DNA from: an uncultured Clostridia bacterium
Lineage (GTDB): Bacteria; Bacillota; Clostridia; UMGS1883
DNA length: 64,000 nucleotides
Assembly: GCA_947629005.1 (NCBI GenBank)
Contig: CANRCD010000001.1
Location: 62,001 to 126,000 of the forward strand
Reading direction: 5' to 3'
Shown here: positions 8,621 through 18,392 of the stretch, in pieces
Position numbering within the stretch: position 1 is the first letter of the stretch
How the letters are laid out: every line of letters starts with the position of its first letter
Position numbers and translations under genes: made by a program
The notes under the pieces: generated by a model
What the model was told of the DNA's origin: nothing
The model's database searches: none
What the model saw: only the letters and a program-made list of their open reading frames with translations

Positions 8621-9174
8621 TGATAACAAGGGACGAGGCATTTGAGCTTCTAAAAGAGTATAACAAGGAGCCCTTTCACATAAAACACGCGCTTACGGTA
8701 GAGGGAGTAATGCGCTATTTTGCGCGAGAGATGGGTTACGGCGATGAGGAGGAGCTATGGGGCATAGTTGGTCTGCTGCACGACTTGGACTTCGAGCTGT
8801 ATCCCGACGAGCACTGCGTAAAGGAGCAGGAGATAATGCGCGAGCGCGGCATTGACGAGCGCATTATCCGCGCCGCGGCCAGCCACGGCTATGGGATAAC
8901 AGTGGATATCAAGCCCGAGCATGAGATGGAAAAGGTTCTCTTTGCCGTCGACGAGCTCACCGGCCTAATCGGCGCGGTGGCGCTGATGCGACCGTCGAGA
9001 AGTGTGGATGACCTTGAACTGAAGTCGGTCAGGAAAAAGTTCAAAACCCCGAGCTTTGCCGCCGGCTGCTCCCGCGAGGTCATCACCAAGGGGGCGGAAA
9101 TGCTCGGCTGGGAGCTTGACGACCTTATCTCGCGCACGATACTCGCCATGCGAACGGTGGCTCTGCCCGAATAG
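8620..9174 (+). CDS. HD-domain phosphohydrolase-like protein
   Basis: The 184-residue protein has an HD-domain pattern: an early His (IKHALTVEG, about H24), the paired HD in VGLLHDLDFE (about 54-55), and SHGYG plus DELTG further on. Such proteins often hydrolyse nucleotides or phosphate esters with a metal. The start codon overlaps the metY stop by one base, so it is translationally coupled to the sulfur operon. Nothing in the sequence gives the substrate; a link to sulfur metabolism rests on position only. A strong terminator follows directly. Confidence 0.8.
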   Translation: MITRDEAFELLKEYNKEPFHIKHALTVEGVMRYFAREMGYGDEEELWGIVGLLHDLDFELYPDEHCVKEQEIMRERGIDERIIRAAASHGYGITVDIKPEHEMEKVLFAVDELTGLIGAVALMRPSRSVDDLELKSVRKKFKTPSFAAGCSREVITKGAEMLGWELDDLISRTILAMRTVALPE

Positions 9175-9213
9175 AAAAAACGGCCCGCGAAGGCTTTCGC
9201 GGGCCGTTTTTTT
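9175..9213. terminator. Bidirectional intrinsic terminator
   Basis: A perfect 11-bp stem (9181-9191 with 9196-9206, loop GGCT) is flanked by six A on the left and seven T on the right. It can end the cysK operon on the plus strand and the convergent stalk-protein gene on the minus strand. Confidence 0.95.
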
Positions 9214-9222
9214 CGGCTGAAA

Positions 9223-10746
9223 TTATTCCAAATCGGCCTTAAACAGCGTCGGTACGGCGAGGTTATCCTCGTTCGCGACGTACTGCGTCAGGTAGACCGC
9301 GCCGTCGGATACCGTTATTTGGCAAAGGTCGGGCGAGCAGCAGGCGAACACAACATCTCCGTTCGGCCCGATGACGATTGCCTCGGCGGGGAAACCAGCA
9401 GTGCAGTCGAAAAACGCTATTACGTAATCGCCCTCGCTGTAAAGGCGAGTCGGCTCGGCCCCGCCGAAGAGCGGCTTGTCCTCGCCCGCGCGGTAAAGGG
9501 CCATATCGGTGTCCGTCCGCTGCACCTCAGCGTGAATGGGGTGGTTATACCCGCCGTTTTTGTAATATATTCCCGATGGGTTGACGGCGAATGTACTCTC
9601 GTATTTGAACGATTGGTCGCTGACGGTCTCGATTTTGCTTAACTCGCCGGAAGCAAGGTCGTATTTCATCAGCGCGGAGCCGTTTTCGCCCTCGTCTCTT
9701 ATGGCGTAGACCGCGCCGCCCGAAAGCACAAATTCGCCGCCGATGTTATCGTGCTTTATGTTGGGGATAAGCCTTTCGCACTCCAGCGTTTCGATGTCCA
9801 CGGCGTAAACGCTGTCGGATGATACGTTGTCGTCGCCGGCCAAAAGCAGCCTGCCGTCATATACGTCAACGCTGAGCCGTCCGTTGATAAACGCGGGATA
9901 AAAATTCAAACCGGGAACGGTTCGGCCGTTTACGGTCATCGCGCCGGAGCCGTACAGATCCTCAAACCGCACCTCCGCGTCGCCGATATAGAGCGCGCCG
10001 TCCGCCGAAGATTTCACCGTTCCGTCGGGGAACACGGTGTGCATGGCGACGAGCGTGCTGTGGTAGTGATCGTCAAGGCTCATTTCGCGCAGATAATACC
10101 TGCCCGCGCCCACGCCGTCGCTAAAGCCGTTGCCCTCGGCCTCGATGAACGCCGTTTTGCCCTCGGGCGTGGTTATCCGAAAGCTTTGGCCCTCGTGCTC
10201 GATTATCCAGCCGTTCCACAGCGACGCCTCGCAGCCCGCGTCCTCGCCGCAAAGGCCGTGGTTCGTCACGGTCAGGCCGTTTTCGTTAAAGCTCGTCTCC
10301 CAGCCGAAAAGGTCGTGGACAAAGCGCCATGTCAGCGGGAAGTAGGTTATTCCGCCTATGTTCAAAAGCGGGTATTCCTCGGCGGAATTGTCGATGGAAA
10401 CGCCGTTCACCGTTATGGGGTAGGAAGGGAGGCTTATCTCAAGGCTGCCCGAGGGTCCGTTCTCGGGGCGGTAAACGCCGGAAGGGTTGGTTGAGGTTAC
10501 GCTCAGGCCGTCCGCTTCGGTAAACGAGGACTTAAGCCCCAGAAAGGCCGCGTCGTAATACGTCATTGGGAAATATGTTATATCGTTATAGACCGCCAGC
10601 GGGTACCGCCGCGAGGAATTATCGGCTTCAATGCCGTTGAGCCGCACCTCAAACGAGGGGAGCGCCGCCTTGCCGGCCGCGGAAGCCGATACCGGCAGCG
10701 CAAGCGCCGCCGCCGCGGCGAGAGCAATAAGCAATTTCTTTTTCAT
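9223..10746 (-). CDS. Secreted stalk-domain (copper amine oxidase N-like) protein with beta-propeller-like C-terminus
   Basis: The product is about 507 residues. A signal peptide (about 1-25, ending VSASAAG) is followed by two similar repeats of about 60 residues (near 35-90 and 110-165). Each has an NG..xDNS..YPL...ITYFP.T pattern like the copper amine oxidase N-terminal or stalk domains of Clostridia. The remainder has repeating DG, VY and LY strand patterns like the DUF5050 propeller-type proteins. No catalytic residues were recognised. AAAGGAG fits the second in-frame ATG (spacing 7) and is too close to the first, so the shorter start is preferred. The gene has its own promoter and is convergent with the cysteine operon. 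It is probably exposed at the cell surface; its role is unknown. Confidence 0.82.
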   Translation of the reverse strand: MKKKLLIALAAAAALALPVSASAAGKAALPSFEVRLNGIEADNSSRRYPLAVYNDITYFPMTYYDAAFLGLKSSFTEADGLSVTSTNPSGVYRPENGPSGSLEISLPSYPITVNGVSIDNSAEEYPLLNIGGITYFPLTWRFVHDLFGWETSFNENGLTVTNHGLCGEDAGCEASLWNGWIIEHEGQSFRITTPEGKTAFIEAEGNGFSDGVGAGRYYLREMSLDDHYHSTLVAMHTVFPDGTVKSSADGALYIGDAEVRFEDLYGSGAMTVNGRTVPGLNFYPAFINGRLSVDVYDGRLLLAGDDNVSSDSVYAVDIETLECERLIPNIKHDNIGGEFVLSGGAVYAIRDEGENGSALMKYDLASGELSKIETVSDQSFKYESTFAVNPSGIYYKNGGYNHPIHAEVQRTDTDMALYRAGEDKPLFGGAEPTRLYSEGDYVIAFFDCTAGFPAEAIVIGPNGDVVFACCSPDLCQITVSDGAVYLTQYVANEDNLAVPTLFKADLE

Positions 10747-10767
10747 GCACATTCTCCTTTCGCCTTT

Positions 10768-10796
10768 ATTCTAACATACCCGCCGCCCGATGTCAA
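10768..10796 (-). promoter_or_regulatory. Sigma-A promoter of the stalk-domain protein gene
   Basis: On the minus strand TTGACA (complement of 10791-10796) and TAGAAT (complement of 10768-10773) are 17 bp apart. It lies about 20 bp before the start codon, leaving a very short leader. It is divergent from the smc promoter. Confidence 0.8.
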
Positions 10797-10819
10797 CCGA
10801 CGCGATGTGTTAAGTTTTT

Positions 10820-10837
10820 CCGCCCGAGGAAGGGCGG
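10820..10837. other. GC-rich inverted repeat between divergent promoters
   Basis: CCGCCC and GGGCGG flank a 6-nt loop and the right arm is followed by CAAATTTTT. It lies between the two divergent promoters, so neither predicted transcript contains it. It may be a leftover terminator or a protein-binding site. Confidence 0.35.
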
Positions 10838-10858
10838 CAAATTTTTCTTGCCGTTTCC

Positions 10859-10887
10859 TTGACAAACGGGACGCAAAAATGTATAAT
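10859..10887 (+). promoter_or_regulatory. Sigma-A promoter of smc-ftsY
   Basis: TTGACA (10859-10864) and TATAAT (10882-10887) are 17 bp apart, an exact consensus match, 46 bp before the smc start codon. Confidence 0.88.
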
Positions 10888-10933
10888 AAAATGTAGTATT
10901 ATTTTCCTTGCGCGAATATTTGAGGTGAAAATT

Positions 10934-13900
10934 TTGTATCTTAAACGTATAGAGCTTCAGGGCTTCAAGTCCTTTGCCGAAAAAACCGTCATTGACGTTC
11001 ACAACGGCATAACGGCCATCGTAGGCCCCAACGGCAGCGGCAAAAGCAATATATCCGACGCGGTGCGCTGGGTAATGGGCGAGCAGAGCGCCAAGGCTCT
11101 GCGCGGCGGCAAAATGGAGGACGTCATTTTCAGCGGTACCGAAAAGCGCCGCCCGCTCGGTTATGCCGAGGTTTCGATGGTGTTCGACAATTCATCGGGC
11201 TTTCTGCCCAGCGTGTACGCCGAGGTCGAAATTGCCCGCCGAGTGTTCCGCAGCGGCGAAAGCGAATATTTGATAAACCGCAGTCCCTGCCGCCTGCGCG
11301 ATATCCACGAGCTTTTCATGGATACCGGCATGGGCCGCGACGGCTACTCCATAGTTGGGCAGGGCAAAATAGCCGAGATAGTTTCGCAGAAGGGAGAGGA
11401 ACGCCGCGGCGTGTTCGAGGAAGCCGCCGGCGTCAGCAAGTATCGCTACCGCAAGGAGGAGGCAGAGCGCAAGCTTGCGCATACAGAGGACAACCTCATC
11501 CGCGTGAAGGACATCCTGACAGAGCTTGAGGGCCGTGTGTGGCCGCTGGAAAAGCAGAGCGAAAAAGCCGTTAAATATCTGAATTTAAGGGAAGAATTAA
11601 AGGGAATAGAGGTCAGCGCTCTGCTTGACCTAATGGACGCGAAAAAACGTCAGCTTGCCGAAGCGGAGGAAGGTTACTTCGCCGCCGCGAGGCAGCTCGA
11701 GGAGGCTAAGGCTCGCTACGACGCGGCCAACCGCGAGAATGAGGCGCTTTTTGCCCTCTCGCGCGAGGCCGATTCCGCGCTTGAAGCCGCCCGCGCCGCC
11801 CTTTCCGAAGCCGAGGCCGAGGCCTCGGAGACAGCCAACGCCGCGCTCCTCGCCGAAAATAATATCAAAAACGCTGAGGAAAATAGAAGGCGTCTGGAAT
11901 ACGAGATAGATAACCATGAAAAACAGACCGAGGCCGTCCGCGCGGAGCTTGCCTCGGCGGAAGGGAGCGAACGCTCCGCCGTTGAGGGGCTGACAAGACT
12001 CAACGCCGCTCTCGCCCAGCTTGAGGGTGCGCTGCGTGAGGCCGTCCGCGCCGTTGCCGCGAAAAACAACGATCTTGAGGGGGCCCGCGCCCGTGTGGCC
12101 GAGCTTGAGCGTCTCAAGGCCGAGGCCAAGACGAGAATTGAAAGCATGGGCCTCCTCGAGGAGTCCTTCACCTCGCGGGCCGAATCGCTTAAAGCCGAGT
12201 CCGCCGGAGCAGAAGCCGAGCTGGACGGACACAGGGCGGAGCTCGCCGCCTTAGAAAACGGGGCGGGAGAAGTTGAAAAGTCCCGCGCCGCCGCAGCCGC
12301 CGCGTTCGAGGATAAGACTGCCGCCGAGGTGGAGCTCGCCCGCCTTATAGACCGAAAAAAGGACGAGTGCAACGCCCTCGTTTCGGCCTTAGGTGAAAAG
12401 CGGGCAAGGCTGAATATGCTCAAGGACATGGAGCGCCACCTCGAGGGCTACGCCCGCAGCGTGCGCGATCTCGTGAGCGATAAACGTTCCGGCAAATATC
12501 GGGGGCGTTTTGTGGGCGTTTTAAGCAAGCTTATTAATACCGACAGCGAATATCTAACCGCCGTTGAGATCGCCCTCGGCGGGGCCATGCAGAATATAGT
12601 GGTCGATACTGAGGACGACGCCAAGGAGGCCATTGAATACCTTAAGAGAAACAAGCTCGGCAGGGTCACCTTCCTGCCTATAACAACGCAGCGCGGCCGC
12701 CGCCTCGAAAACGAGGCGGGGCTGCTCAGGGAGAAGGGATCCGTGGCCGTGGCCGCCGACCTTGTGCGGCGCGAGGCCAAGCTTGACGCCGTTGTCGAGG
12801 CATTATTGGGCCGCACCCTTGTGGTGGACGGCATCGACAACGCCGTAAGGATTGCGAATGATAATAAGTACCGCTTCAAAATCGTCACCCTCGCCGGCGA
12901 GCTGCTCCAGACCGGCGGCAGCATAACCGGCGGCAGTGTGAATAAAAGTCAGGCGCTGCTGCGCCGCGGCGAGGAAATAGCCGTCCTTGAAAGGGAGTGC
13001 GCCGCTCTTGAAAAGAAGAACGCCGCCGCCGAGGACGAGATAGATACGCTGACGGACTCCCTTGGCGAACTAAAGGCCGAGGCCGAGGCCGCCCGCGCCG
13101 CCCTTGCCGCCGCCGAGACCGAGCTATCGCGCACAAGAGCCGAGGCTGAAATGAAGCGCGGACTTGTGGCAATGGATGAGGAGAGGATTATAAAAATCGA
13201 AGCCGAACGCTCCGAGCTTGAGAATCGGCGCCGTGGGGCGGCCGAAAGCCGCGGCGAGGCGGGCGAAAAGCTGAGCGGCGCCGACAGCCTTATCGCCGAG
13301 GCAGCCGTAGTGGCAGAAAACCGCCGCGCGGAGCTTGCCGCCGCTGAGGCCGCCCGCGATGAAGCCCTTGCCGCCGTTACGGCAAAGCGCGTCGAGATAG
13401 CCGCCGCCGAAAAGGACGTTGAGGCCGTTCGCGTCCGTGAGGACGAGCTGCGCTCGAGAATAGAGGGATCAGCCGCGATTTTCGCCGAAAAGCTCCGCCA
13501 GCGCGCCGAGGCCGATGGAAAGATAGCCGCGCTTAAGGCCGAGCTTGATTCGTTTGCCGCCGCGTCCAAGGCACAGACCGAGAGGGTGGCGGCGCTCCGC
13601 GCAGAGGCCGACACCCGCCTTGAGGAGAAAACAGGCTCCGCCGTGCGGCTCGAGGACATCAGTAAAAAAATAAAGGAGCTTAACGACGAGGTCTACGTCC
13701 TTCAGGAGGAGGCAATTCGTCTCGAGACTAAAAAATCTCGTCTTGACGCCGACTTTGAAAGCGCGTCCGCCCGTTTGTGGGACGATTACGAGCTGACATA
13801 CAACACCGCCCAGCCCTTTCGGAAGGACGTTGGCAGCGTGACTGCGGCGCAAAAAAGGGTGAGCGAGCTCAAAAACCGCATCAAGGCCCTTGGCCCCGTT

Positions 13901-14497
13901 AACGTGGGTGCGATAGAGGAATACAAGGAGGTACGTCAACGCTATGATTTTCTGAGCGCGCAGGTCACCGACCTTGAGGAAGGCAAGCGCAGTCTTGAAA
14001 AGCTGATAGGCGAGATGCTCTCCGTCATGCGTGAGCGTTTTGCCGAGCGGTTCAAAATCATAAACGAAAACTTTGGCAAAATCTTTACAGAACTGTTCGG
14101 CGGCGGACGAGCGTCGGTCTCCCTGTCCGATCCGGCTGACGTACTCGCGAGCAGCATCGAAATCGAGGTTCAGCCCCCGGGAAAGAAGCTGCAAAGCATA
14201 TCGCTGCTTTCGGGCGGCGAACACGCGCTGACAGCCATCGCTCTGCTGTTCGCGCTGCTTAAGGCCTCGCCCTCGCCGTTTATCATGCTGGACGAGATAG
14301 AAGCCGCGCTGGACGACGAAAATGTCTATCGCTTTGCCGATTATCTTAAAAACTATGACGACAATACCCAGTTTATAGTAATCACTCACCGCCGCGGCAC
14401 CATGGAGGCAGCCAATCTCCTTTACGGCGTGACAATGCAGGAAAAGGGCGTAAGCCGTCTGCTGGCAATGAACCTTGACGATATTGAAAATAATTGA
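10934..14497 (+). CDS. smc: Chromosome segregation ATPase SMC
   Basis: The 1187-residue product matches the usual length of bacterial SMC. It has the N-terminal Walker A GPNGSGKSN (about 32-40), a first long coiled coil (about 165-500), a hinge (about 520-640, starting near GRFVGVLSKLI), a second coiled coil (about 680-1010), and a C-terminal head with signature LSGGE and Walker B FIMLDEIEAALD. It forms the condensin core with ScpA and ScpB and organises the nucleoid. The start is a TTG preceded by GAGGTG, which gives the family start (M)YLKRIELQGFKSFA. Upstream in-frame codons lie inside the promoter and are not used. The coils are very rich in Ala and Glu. It is followed closely by ftsY, the usual order in Bacillota. 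Confidence 0.97.
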   Translation: MYLKRIELQGFKSFAEKTVIDVHNGITAIVGPNGSGKSNISDAVRWVMGEQSAKALRGGKMEDVIFSGTEKRRPLGYAEVSMVFDNSSGFLPSVYAEVEIARRVFRSGESEYLINRSPCRLRDIHELFMDTGMGRDGYSIVGQGKIAEIVSQKGEERRGVFEEAAGVSKYRYRKEEAERKLAHTEDNLIRVKDILTELEGRVWPLEKQSEKAVKYLNLREELKGIEVSALLDLMDAKKRQLAEAEEGYFAAARQLEEAKARYDAANRENEALFALSREADSALEAARAALSEAEAEASETANAALLAENNIKNAEENRRRLEYEIDNHEKQTEAVRAELASAEGSERSAVEGLTRLNAALAQLEGALREAVRAVAAKNNDLEGARARVAELERLKAEAKTRIESMGLLEESFTSRAESLKAESAGAEAELDGHRAELAALENGAGEVEKSRAAAAAAFEDKTAAEVELARLIDRKKDECNALVSALGEKRARLNMLKDMERHLEGYARSVRDLVSDKRSGKYRGRFVGVLSKLINTDSEYLTAVEIALGGAMQNIVVDTEDDAKEAIEYLKRNKLGRVTFLPITTQRGRRLENEAGLLREKGSVAVAADLVRREAKLDAVVEALLGRTLVVDGIDNAVRIANDNKYRFKIVTLAGELLQTGGSITGGSVNKSQALLRRGEEIAVLERECAALEKKNAAAEDEIDTLTDSLGELKAEAEAARAALAAAETELSRTRAEAEMKRGLVAMDEERIIKIEAERSELENRRRGAAESRGEAGEKLSGADSLIAEAAVVAENRRAELAAAEAARDEALAAVTAKRVEIAAAEKDVEAVRVREDELRSRIEGSAAIFAEKLRQRAEADGKIAALKAELDSFAAASKAQTERVAALRAEADTRLEEKTGSAVRLEDISKKIKELNDEVYVLQEEAIRLETKKSRLDADFESASARLWDDYELTYNTAQPFRKDVGSVTAAQKRVSELKNRIKALGPVNVGAIEEYKEVRQRYDFLSAQVTDLEEGKRSLEKLIGEMLSVMRERFAERFKIINENFGKIFTELFGGGRASVSLSDPADVLASSIEIEVQPPGKKLQSISLLSGGEHALTAIALLFALLKASPSPFIMLDEIEAALDDENVYRFADYLKNYDDNTQFIVITHRRGTMEAANLLYGVTMQEKGVSRLLAMNLDDIENN

Positions 14498-14520
14498 AGA
14501 ATAATTCGGAGGAACATAAA

Positions 14521-15663
14521 ATGGCGTTATTTGACATATTCAAGAAAAAGAAGGCGGATGGGCTTAATGAAGCTCTCGAAAGCGCAAAGCCCGCCCTCGA
14601 GGAGACGCTCGAGGATATGGAGCCCGCCGTTCGTGAGGAGACTCTCCCGCCGGAAGGGGCCTTTCTACCCGACGGGGACGAGCTTGAGGAGTTAAACAGC
14701 CTTGCAGACGAGCCTTCGGAGCCCGCTCCCGCTGCTGAAAAGCCAAAGGGAGGACTGTTCTCGCGGCTGGCGCAGGGGCTCGGAAAAACCAGAGCGGCCT
14801 TTACCGGAAGGGTGGACGAAGTTTTCCGCCCTTCCCGCAAAATCGACGACGACCTTTACGACGAGCTGGAGGAGGCCCTGATTATGGCCGACCTCGGCGG
14901 CTCGACCTCTATGGAGATAGTTGACGAGCTTCGCGAGCGAGTGAAGAGTAAGCATATTTCGGGGGCCGACGCGGCGCGCTGTGAGCTGCGCGAAATAATC
15001 ACCGAGATACTTTCCTCCGGCGACAGCGAGCTCCGCGTTGACACTACGCCCACGGTGGTGCTCGTTATCGGCGTGAACGGCGTCGGCAAAACGACAACCA
15101 TCGGCAAGCTGACGAACAAGCTCAAAAACGAGGGCAAGTCCGTAGTGCTGGCCGCCGCCGATACCTTCCGCGCCGCCGCCGCCGACCAGCTTGAAATCTG
15201 GGCCGAGCGCAACGACGTGCCTATAGTGCGCCTGACCGAAGGCGCCGACCCCGCCGCCGTAATTTTTGACGGGTGCGGAGCGGCTAAAAAGCGCGGGGCC
15301 GACGTGCTTATATGCGACACCGCCGGCAGGCTGCACAATAAGAAAAACCTCATGGAGGAGCTTAAAAAGATATACCGCGTCATCGAGCGCGAGCTGCCCG
15401 GCGCGCGCCGCGAGGTGCTGCTTGTACTGGACGCCACCACTGGCCAAAACGCCGTAAATCAAGCCGAGGAATTTAACAAGGCCGCCGAGCTCACCGGCAT
15501 AGTCCTCACAAAGCTCGACGGCACGGCCAAGGGCGGCGTTGTGATACAGATAATCCAAAAGCTCGGCGTGCCGGTCAAGTTTATCGGCGTGGGCGAGGGC
15601 ATAGACGACCTTCAGCCTTTTAACGCCGCCGGCTTCGCTGCGGCGCTGTTTGAGAATGAGTAA
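14521..15663 (+). CDS. ftsY: Signal recognition particle receptor FtsY
   Basis: The 380-residue SRP-type GTPase docks the SRP-ribosome complex at the membrane. An acidic N-terminal region (about 1-85) is followed by the N and G domains, with G1 GVNGVGKTTT, the DTFRAAAADQL segment, G3 DTAGR, G4 TKLDGTAKGG and the C-terminal GVGEGIDDLQPF, all typical of FtsY rather than Ffh. GGAGG at 14508-14512 lies 8 nt before this ATG; an earlier in-frame ATG at 14494 overlaps the end of smc and has no ribosome binding site. It is probably co-transcribed with smc. Confidence 0.96.
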   Translation: MALFDIFKKKKADGLNEALESAKPALEETLEDMEPAVREETLPPEGAFLPDGDELEELNSLADEPSEPAPAAEKPKGGLFSRLAQGLGKTRAAFTGRVDEVFRPSRKIDDDLYDELEEALIMADLGGSTSMEIVDELRERVKSKHISGADAARCELREIITEILSSGDSELRVDTTPTVVLVIGVNGVGKTTTIGKLTNKLKNEGKSVVLAAADTFRAAAADQLEIWAERNDVPIVRLTEGADPAAVIFDGCGAAKKRGADVLICDTAGRLHNKKNLMEELKKIYRVIERELPGARREVLLVLDATTGQNAVNQAEEFNKAAELTGIVLTKLDGTAKGGVVIQIIQKLGVPVKFIGVGEGIDDLQPFNAAGFAAALFENE

Positions 15664-15683
15664 ATTTTGACGGAGGTATGACC

Positions 15684-18392
15684 ATGTTTGAAAACATCAA
15701 CAATGGCGAGGGTCTGTTCCTTAAAGTTCTTAAGTGGATAGTGATAATTGCCGTTATTGCCGGCATTATCGCGGGCTTCGGAGTGTTCATGGAATACCTT
15801 AAGGTGCGCGAGGTGGGCGAGGAGTACGTGCCTGCGTTCATCGTACGCACCGTAACGAGGCTGTTGGCGGGAATTGTCCTGTTCCTGATAACCTTCGTCC
15901 TTTCGGCGCTTAACGGCTCCGTTATACGCAGGATTGCCTCAAGCAGGGGCTTGGTGTGGATAATGAAGCGCAAGGTTGTGCTGGCCGTCAGCGCGGGGTT
16001 TGGCGTGGCGGCTGCCGTGCTCTGCTCCAATGGCCTGGGCGAAAAATTCCTTCTTTTCAAGAACGCCGTGCCTTACGGCGAGGCCGACCCGCTTTTCGGC
16101 AAGGATATAAGCTATTTCTTCTTTCAGCGGGATTTTTACATGACCGCCATTGACATTCTTGTATTCGTGCTGATCTTTATTCTTGCCTACACCGTTTTCA
16201 ACTATTTTATGATGTGCGCCTCCGGCGGGATAGAGCTTGCCGATATACTGCACGACAAGGCGATATGCGGCCACTGCGCAGTGATAATCTTCATTCTCGG
16301 CGCGGTGAAGGCTCTGACCTACCGTTTCACGGCGGAGGGACTCGTGTACTCCACCGTAGCCGACGTTACGGGCGCGGGCTATACCGCCGTTAAGATATGG
16401 CGGCCCTTCTATACCGCCGCGCCATATATAATCTGCGCGCTAATCGCGCTGGCGCTGTTTTTCCTCTATAGGGGAAAAATCAAGCGTGTAATTGTGTGCG
16501 TTCTGGCCTTTCCGGCGATACTGCTTGCCGTAACGCTTGCTTCGGCTTTTACCCAGCATTTTATTGTCGCCCCGGAGGAGGTCGCCCTTGAGCAGCCATA
16601 TATTGAGAGCAACATGAAATATACTAAAATGGGCTTCGGCCTTGACAATGTGGAGGTTGTGACCTTCCCCGCCGAGGAGAATCTCACCGCCGCCGATATT
16701 GCGGATAATGAGGAGACCATCACCAATATCCGCGTGACGGACCTTGCCTCCACGCTTCTCACTTCGAATTCCGCGAAAAGCATAAGAAGCTACTATACCT
16801 TCACCGATTCCGATATCGTTCCTTACGAGGTGAACGGCAAAAAAACGGCCCTCAACATCGCTCCGCGCGAGCTTGACCAAGACCGTCTGCCCGAGGCCTC
16901 GAAGAATTATATCAACCGCCACCTGCGCTATACCCACGGTTACGGCGTTGTGGCCAATACCATCAACGAGACCGACAGCGAAGGGCAGCCGATATATGTT
17001 ATTGATAATATGCCCGTCGCAAGCGAGGACGGTTATCCTGTTATAAATCAGCCCCGTATTTACTACGGCGAAGAAAGCGACAGCTATGCTATTGTGAACA
17101 CCGGTTATGACGAGCTCGACTATGTCACCGATCAGGAACTTGCCGGCAAGGTCTACGACGCGGACAGCGGAATAAAGATGTCGCTGCTTAACCGCATATT
17201 GTTTGCTTTTGACAACCTCGACTACAAAATGCTTGTCTCGGGCTATATTAATTCCGACAGCCGCCTTCTAATCACTCGCAATATTTATGACCGCGTCGAA
17301 AAGGCCGTGCCTTTTATGCTTCAGGACAGCGACCCATATATCCTTGTGGATGAAAACGGCGGCCTTAAATGGGTGCTCGACCTTTACACCGCAACCGATA
17401 AAATGCCATACGGTGAAACGTACAGCGGTATCAACTATATCCGCAACAGCGCCAAAGCCGTGATAGACGCCTACAGCGGCGATGTGAAGGTCTATATCAC
17501 CGACGAAAGCGACCCCATTGTCCGCACCTATCAGAAAATCTATCCCAACGCTTTCGTCGAAGGCGGCCTCCCCGCCGATCTCGCGCCGCATATCCGCTGT
17601 CCGGAGGCTCTGTTTGACATTCAGTATCAAGTCTATCTGCGCTACCACATGACCGACGCGGCAAATTTCTATGGCAACAGCGATTTGTGGACTACCCCCA
17701 AGGAAAAATACATGAGCAACGACGCCACCGATATGGAGCCGTACTATAATTTTATGGAGCTCCAGAATTTTGGCAGCGAAACTGCCGAGCTTGTGCTTAT
17801 GCAGCCTTTTGTTCCGTCGAACCGCGAAAACCTTGTGGGCTGGCTTGCCTCCACCAGTACAGGCGATATGCTGCTCTACCGTTTCCCCACGGGCGAAACA
17901 GTGTACGGCCCGCTCCATATCGAGAACCGTATCGACTCCGACGCGGATATATCCCGCGAGATGTCGCTGTGGAACCAGAACGGCTCCCGAGTGATAAGGG
18001 GCAATCTGCTTGTGATACCTATTGAGGACAGCCTGCTCTACGTTGAGCCGGTATATATCAGCACCGAAAACGACGCCGCACTGCCTGAAGTCGCGAGGGT
18101 CATCGTGGCATACGGCGACGAGGTTGTTATGGATATGTCGCTCAGCGCCGCGCTCGACAGGATATTCGGCGGCGGGGAGACGGAGCCGCAGCCGGAGCAG
18201 CCTGCTGACGGCGGGTCGATATATATTAACCCCTCCGGCGATATGGAGGGCGTGGCCCGGGCCTTCGAGGCCGTGGAGGACGCCCGCAAAAACGGCAGCT
18301 GGGCCGATTACGGCGAGGCTATGGAGGAACTGAGAAAGGCTATATACGGCCGATACGCCGGAAGCGGGGAGAATGAAAATGAAGCTGAATAA
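15684..18392 (+). CDS. UPF0182 family membrane protein
   Basis: The protein is about 902 residues with several hydrophobic segments in the first 290 residues (near 14-34, 50-70, 98-115, 155-180, 200-225, 245-285). A long predominantly extracytoplasmic part follows, with many aromatic and Asp-rich stretches and landmarks such as NYIRNSAKAVIDAYSGDV and HIRCPEALFDIQ. These match the UPF0182 (PF03699) family found in Actinobacteria and Clostridia, whose function is unknown. GGAGG lies 7 nt before the second of two close ATGs, so that start is used. It overlaps the following lipoprotein gene by 14 bp, which suggests the two products are linked. Confidence 0.9.
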   Translation: MFENINNGEGLFLKVLKWIVIIAVIAGIIAGFGVFMEYLKVREVGEEYVPAFIVRTVTRLLAGIVLFLITFVLSALNGSVIRRIASSRGLVWIMKRKVVLAVSAGFGVAAAVLCSNGLGEKFLLFKNAVPYGEADPLFGKDISYFFFQRDFYMTAIDILVFVLIFILAYTVFNYFMMCASGGIELADILHDKAICGHCAVIIFILGAVKALTYRFTAEGLVYSTVADVTGAGYTAVKIWRPFYTAAPYIICALIALALFFLYRGKIKRVIVCVLAFPAILLAVTLASAFTQHFIVAPEEVALEQPYIESNMKYTKMGFGLDNVEVVTFPAEENLTAADIADNEETITNIRVTDLASTLLTSNSAKSIRSYYTFTDSDIVPYEVNGKKTALNIAPRELDQDRLPEASKNYINRHLRYTHGYGVVANTINETDSEGQPIYVIDNMPVASEDGYPVINQPRIYYGEESDSYAIVNTGYDELDYVTDQELAGKVYDADSGIKMSLLNRILFAFDNLDYKMLVSGYINSDSRLLITRNIYDRVEKAVPFMLQDSDPYILVDENGGLKWVLDLYTATDKMPYGETYSGINYIRNSAKAVIDAYSGDVKVYITDESDPIVRTYQKIYPNAFVEGGLPADLAPHIRCPEALFDIQYQVYLRYHMTDAANFYGNSDLWTTPKEKYMSNDATDMEPYYNFMELQNFGSETAELVLMQPFVPSNRENLVGWLASTSTGDMLLYRFPTGETVYGPLHIENRIDSDADISREMSLWNQNGSRVIRGNLLVIPIEDSLLYVEPVYISTENDAALPEVARVIVAYGDEVVMDMSLSAALDRIFGGGETEPQPEQPADGGSIYINPSGDMEGVARAFEAVEDARKNGSWADYGEAMEELRKAIYGRYAGSGENENEAE

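Noticed and set aside
10859-10933. Longer N-terminus for SMC
   Set aside because: The extra codons coincide with the -35 and -10 promoter elements; the family start is at the TTG at 10934.
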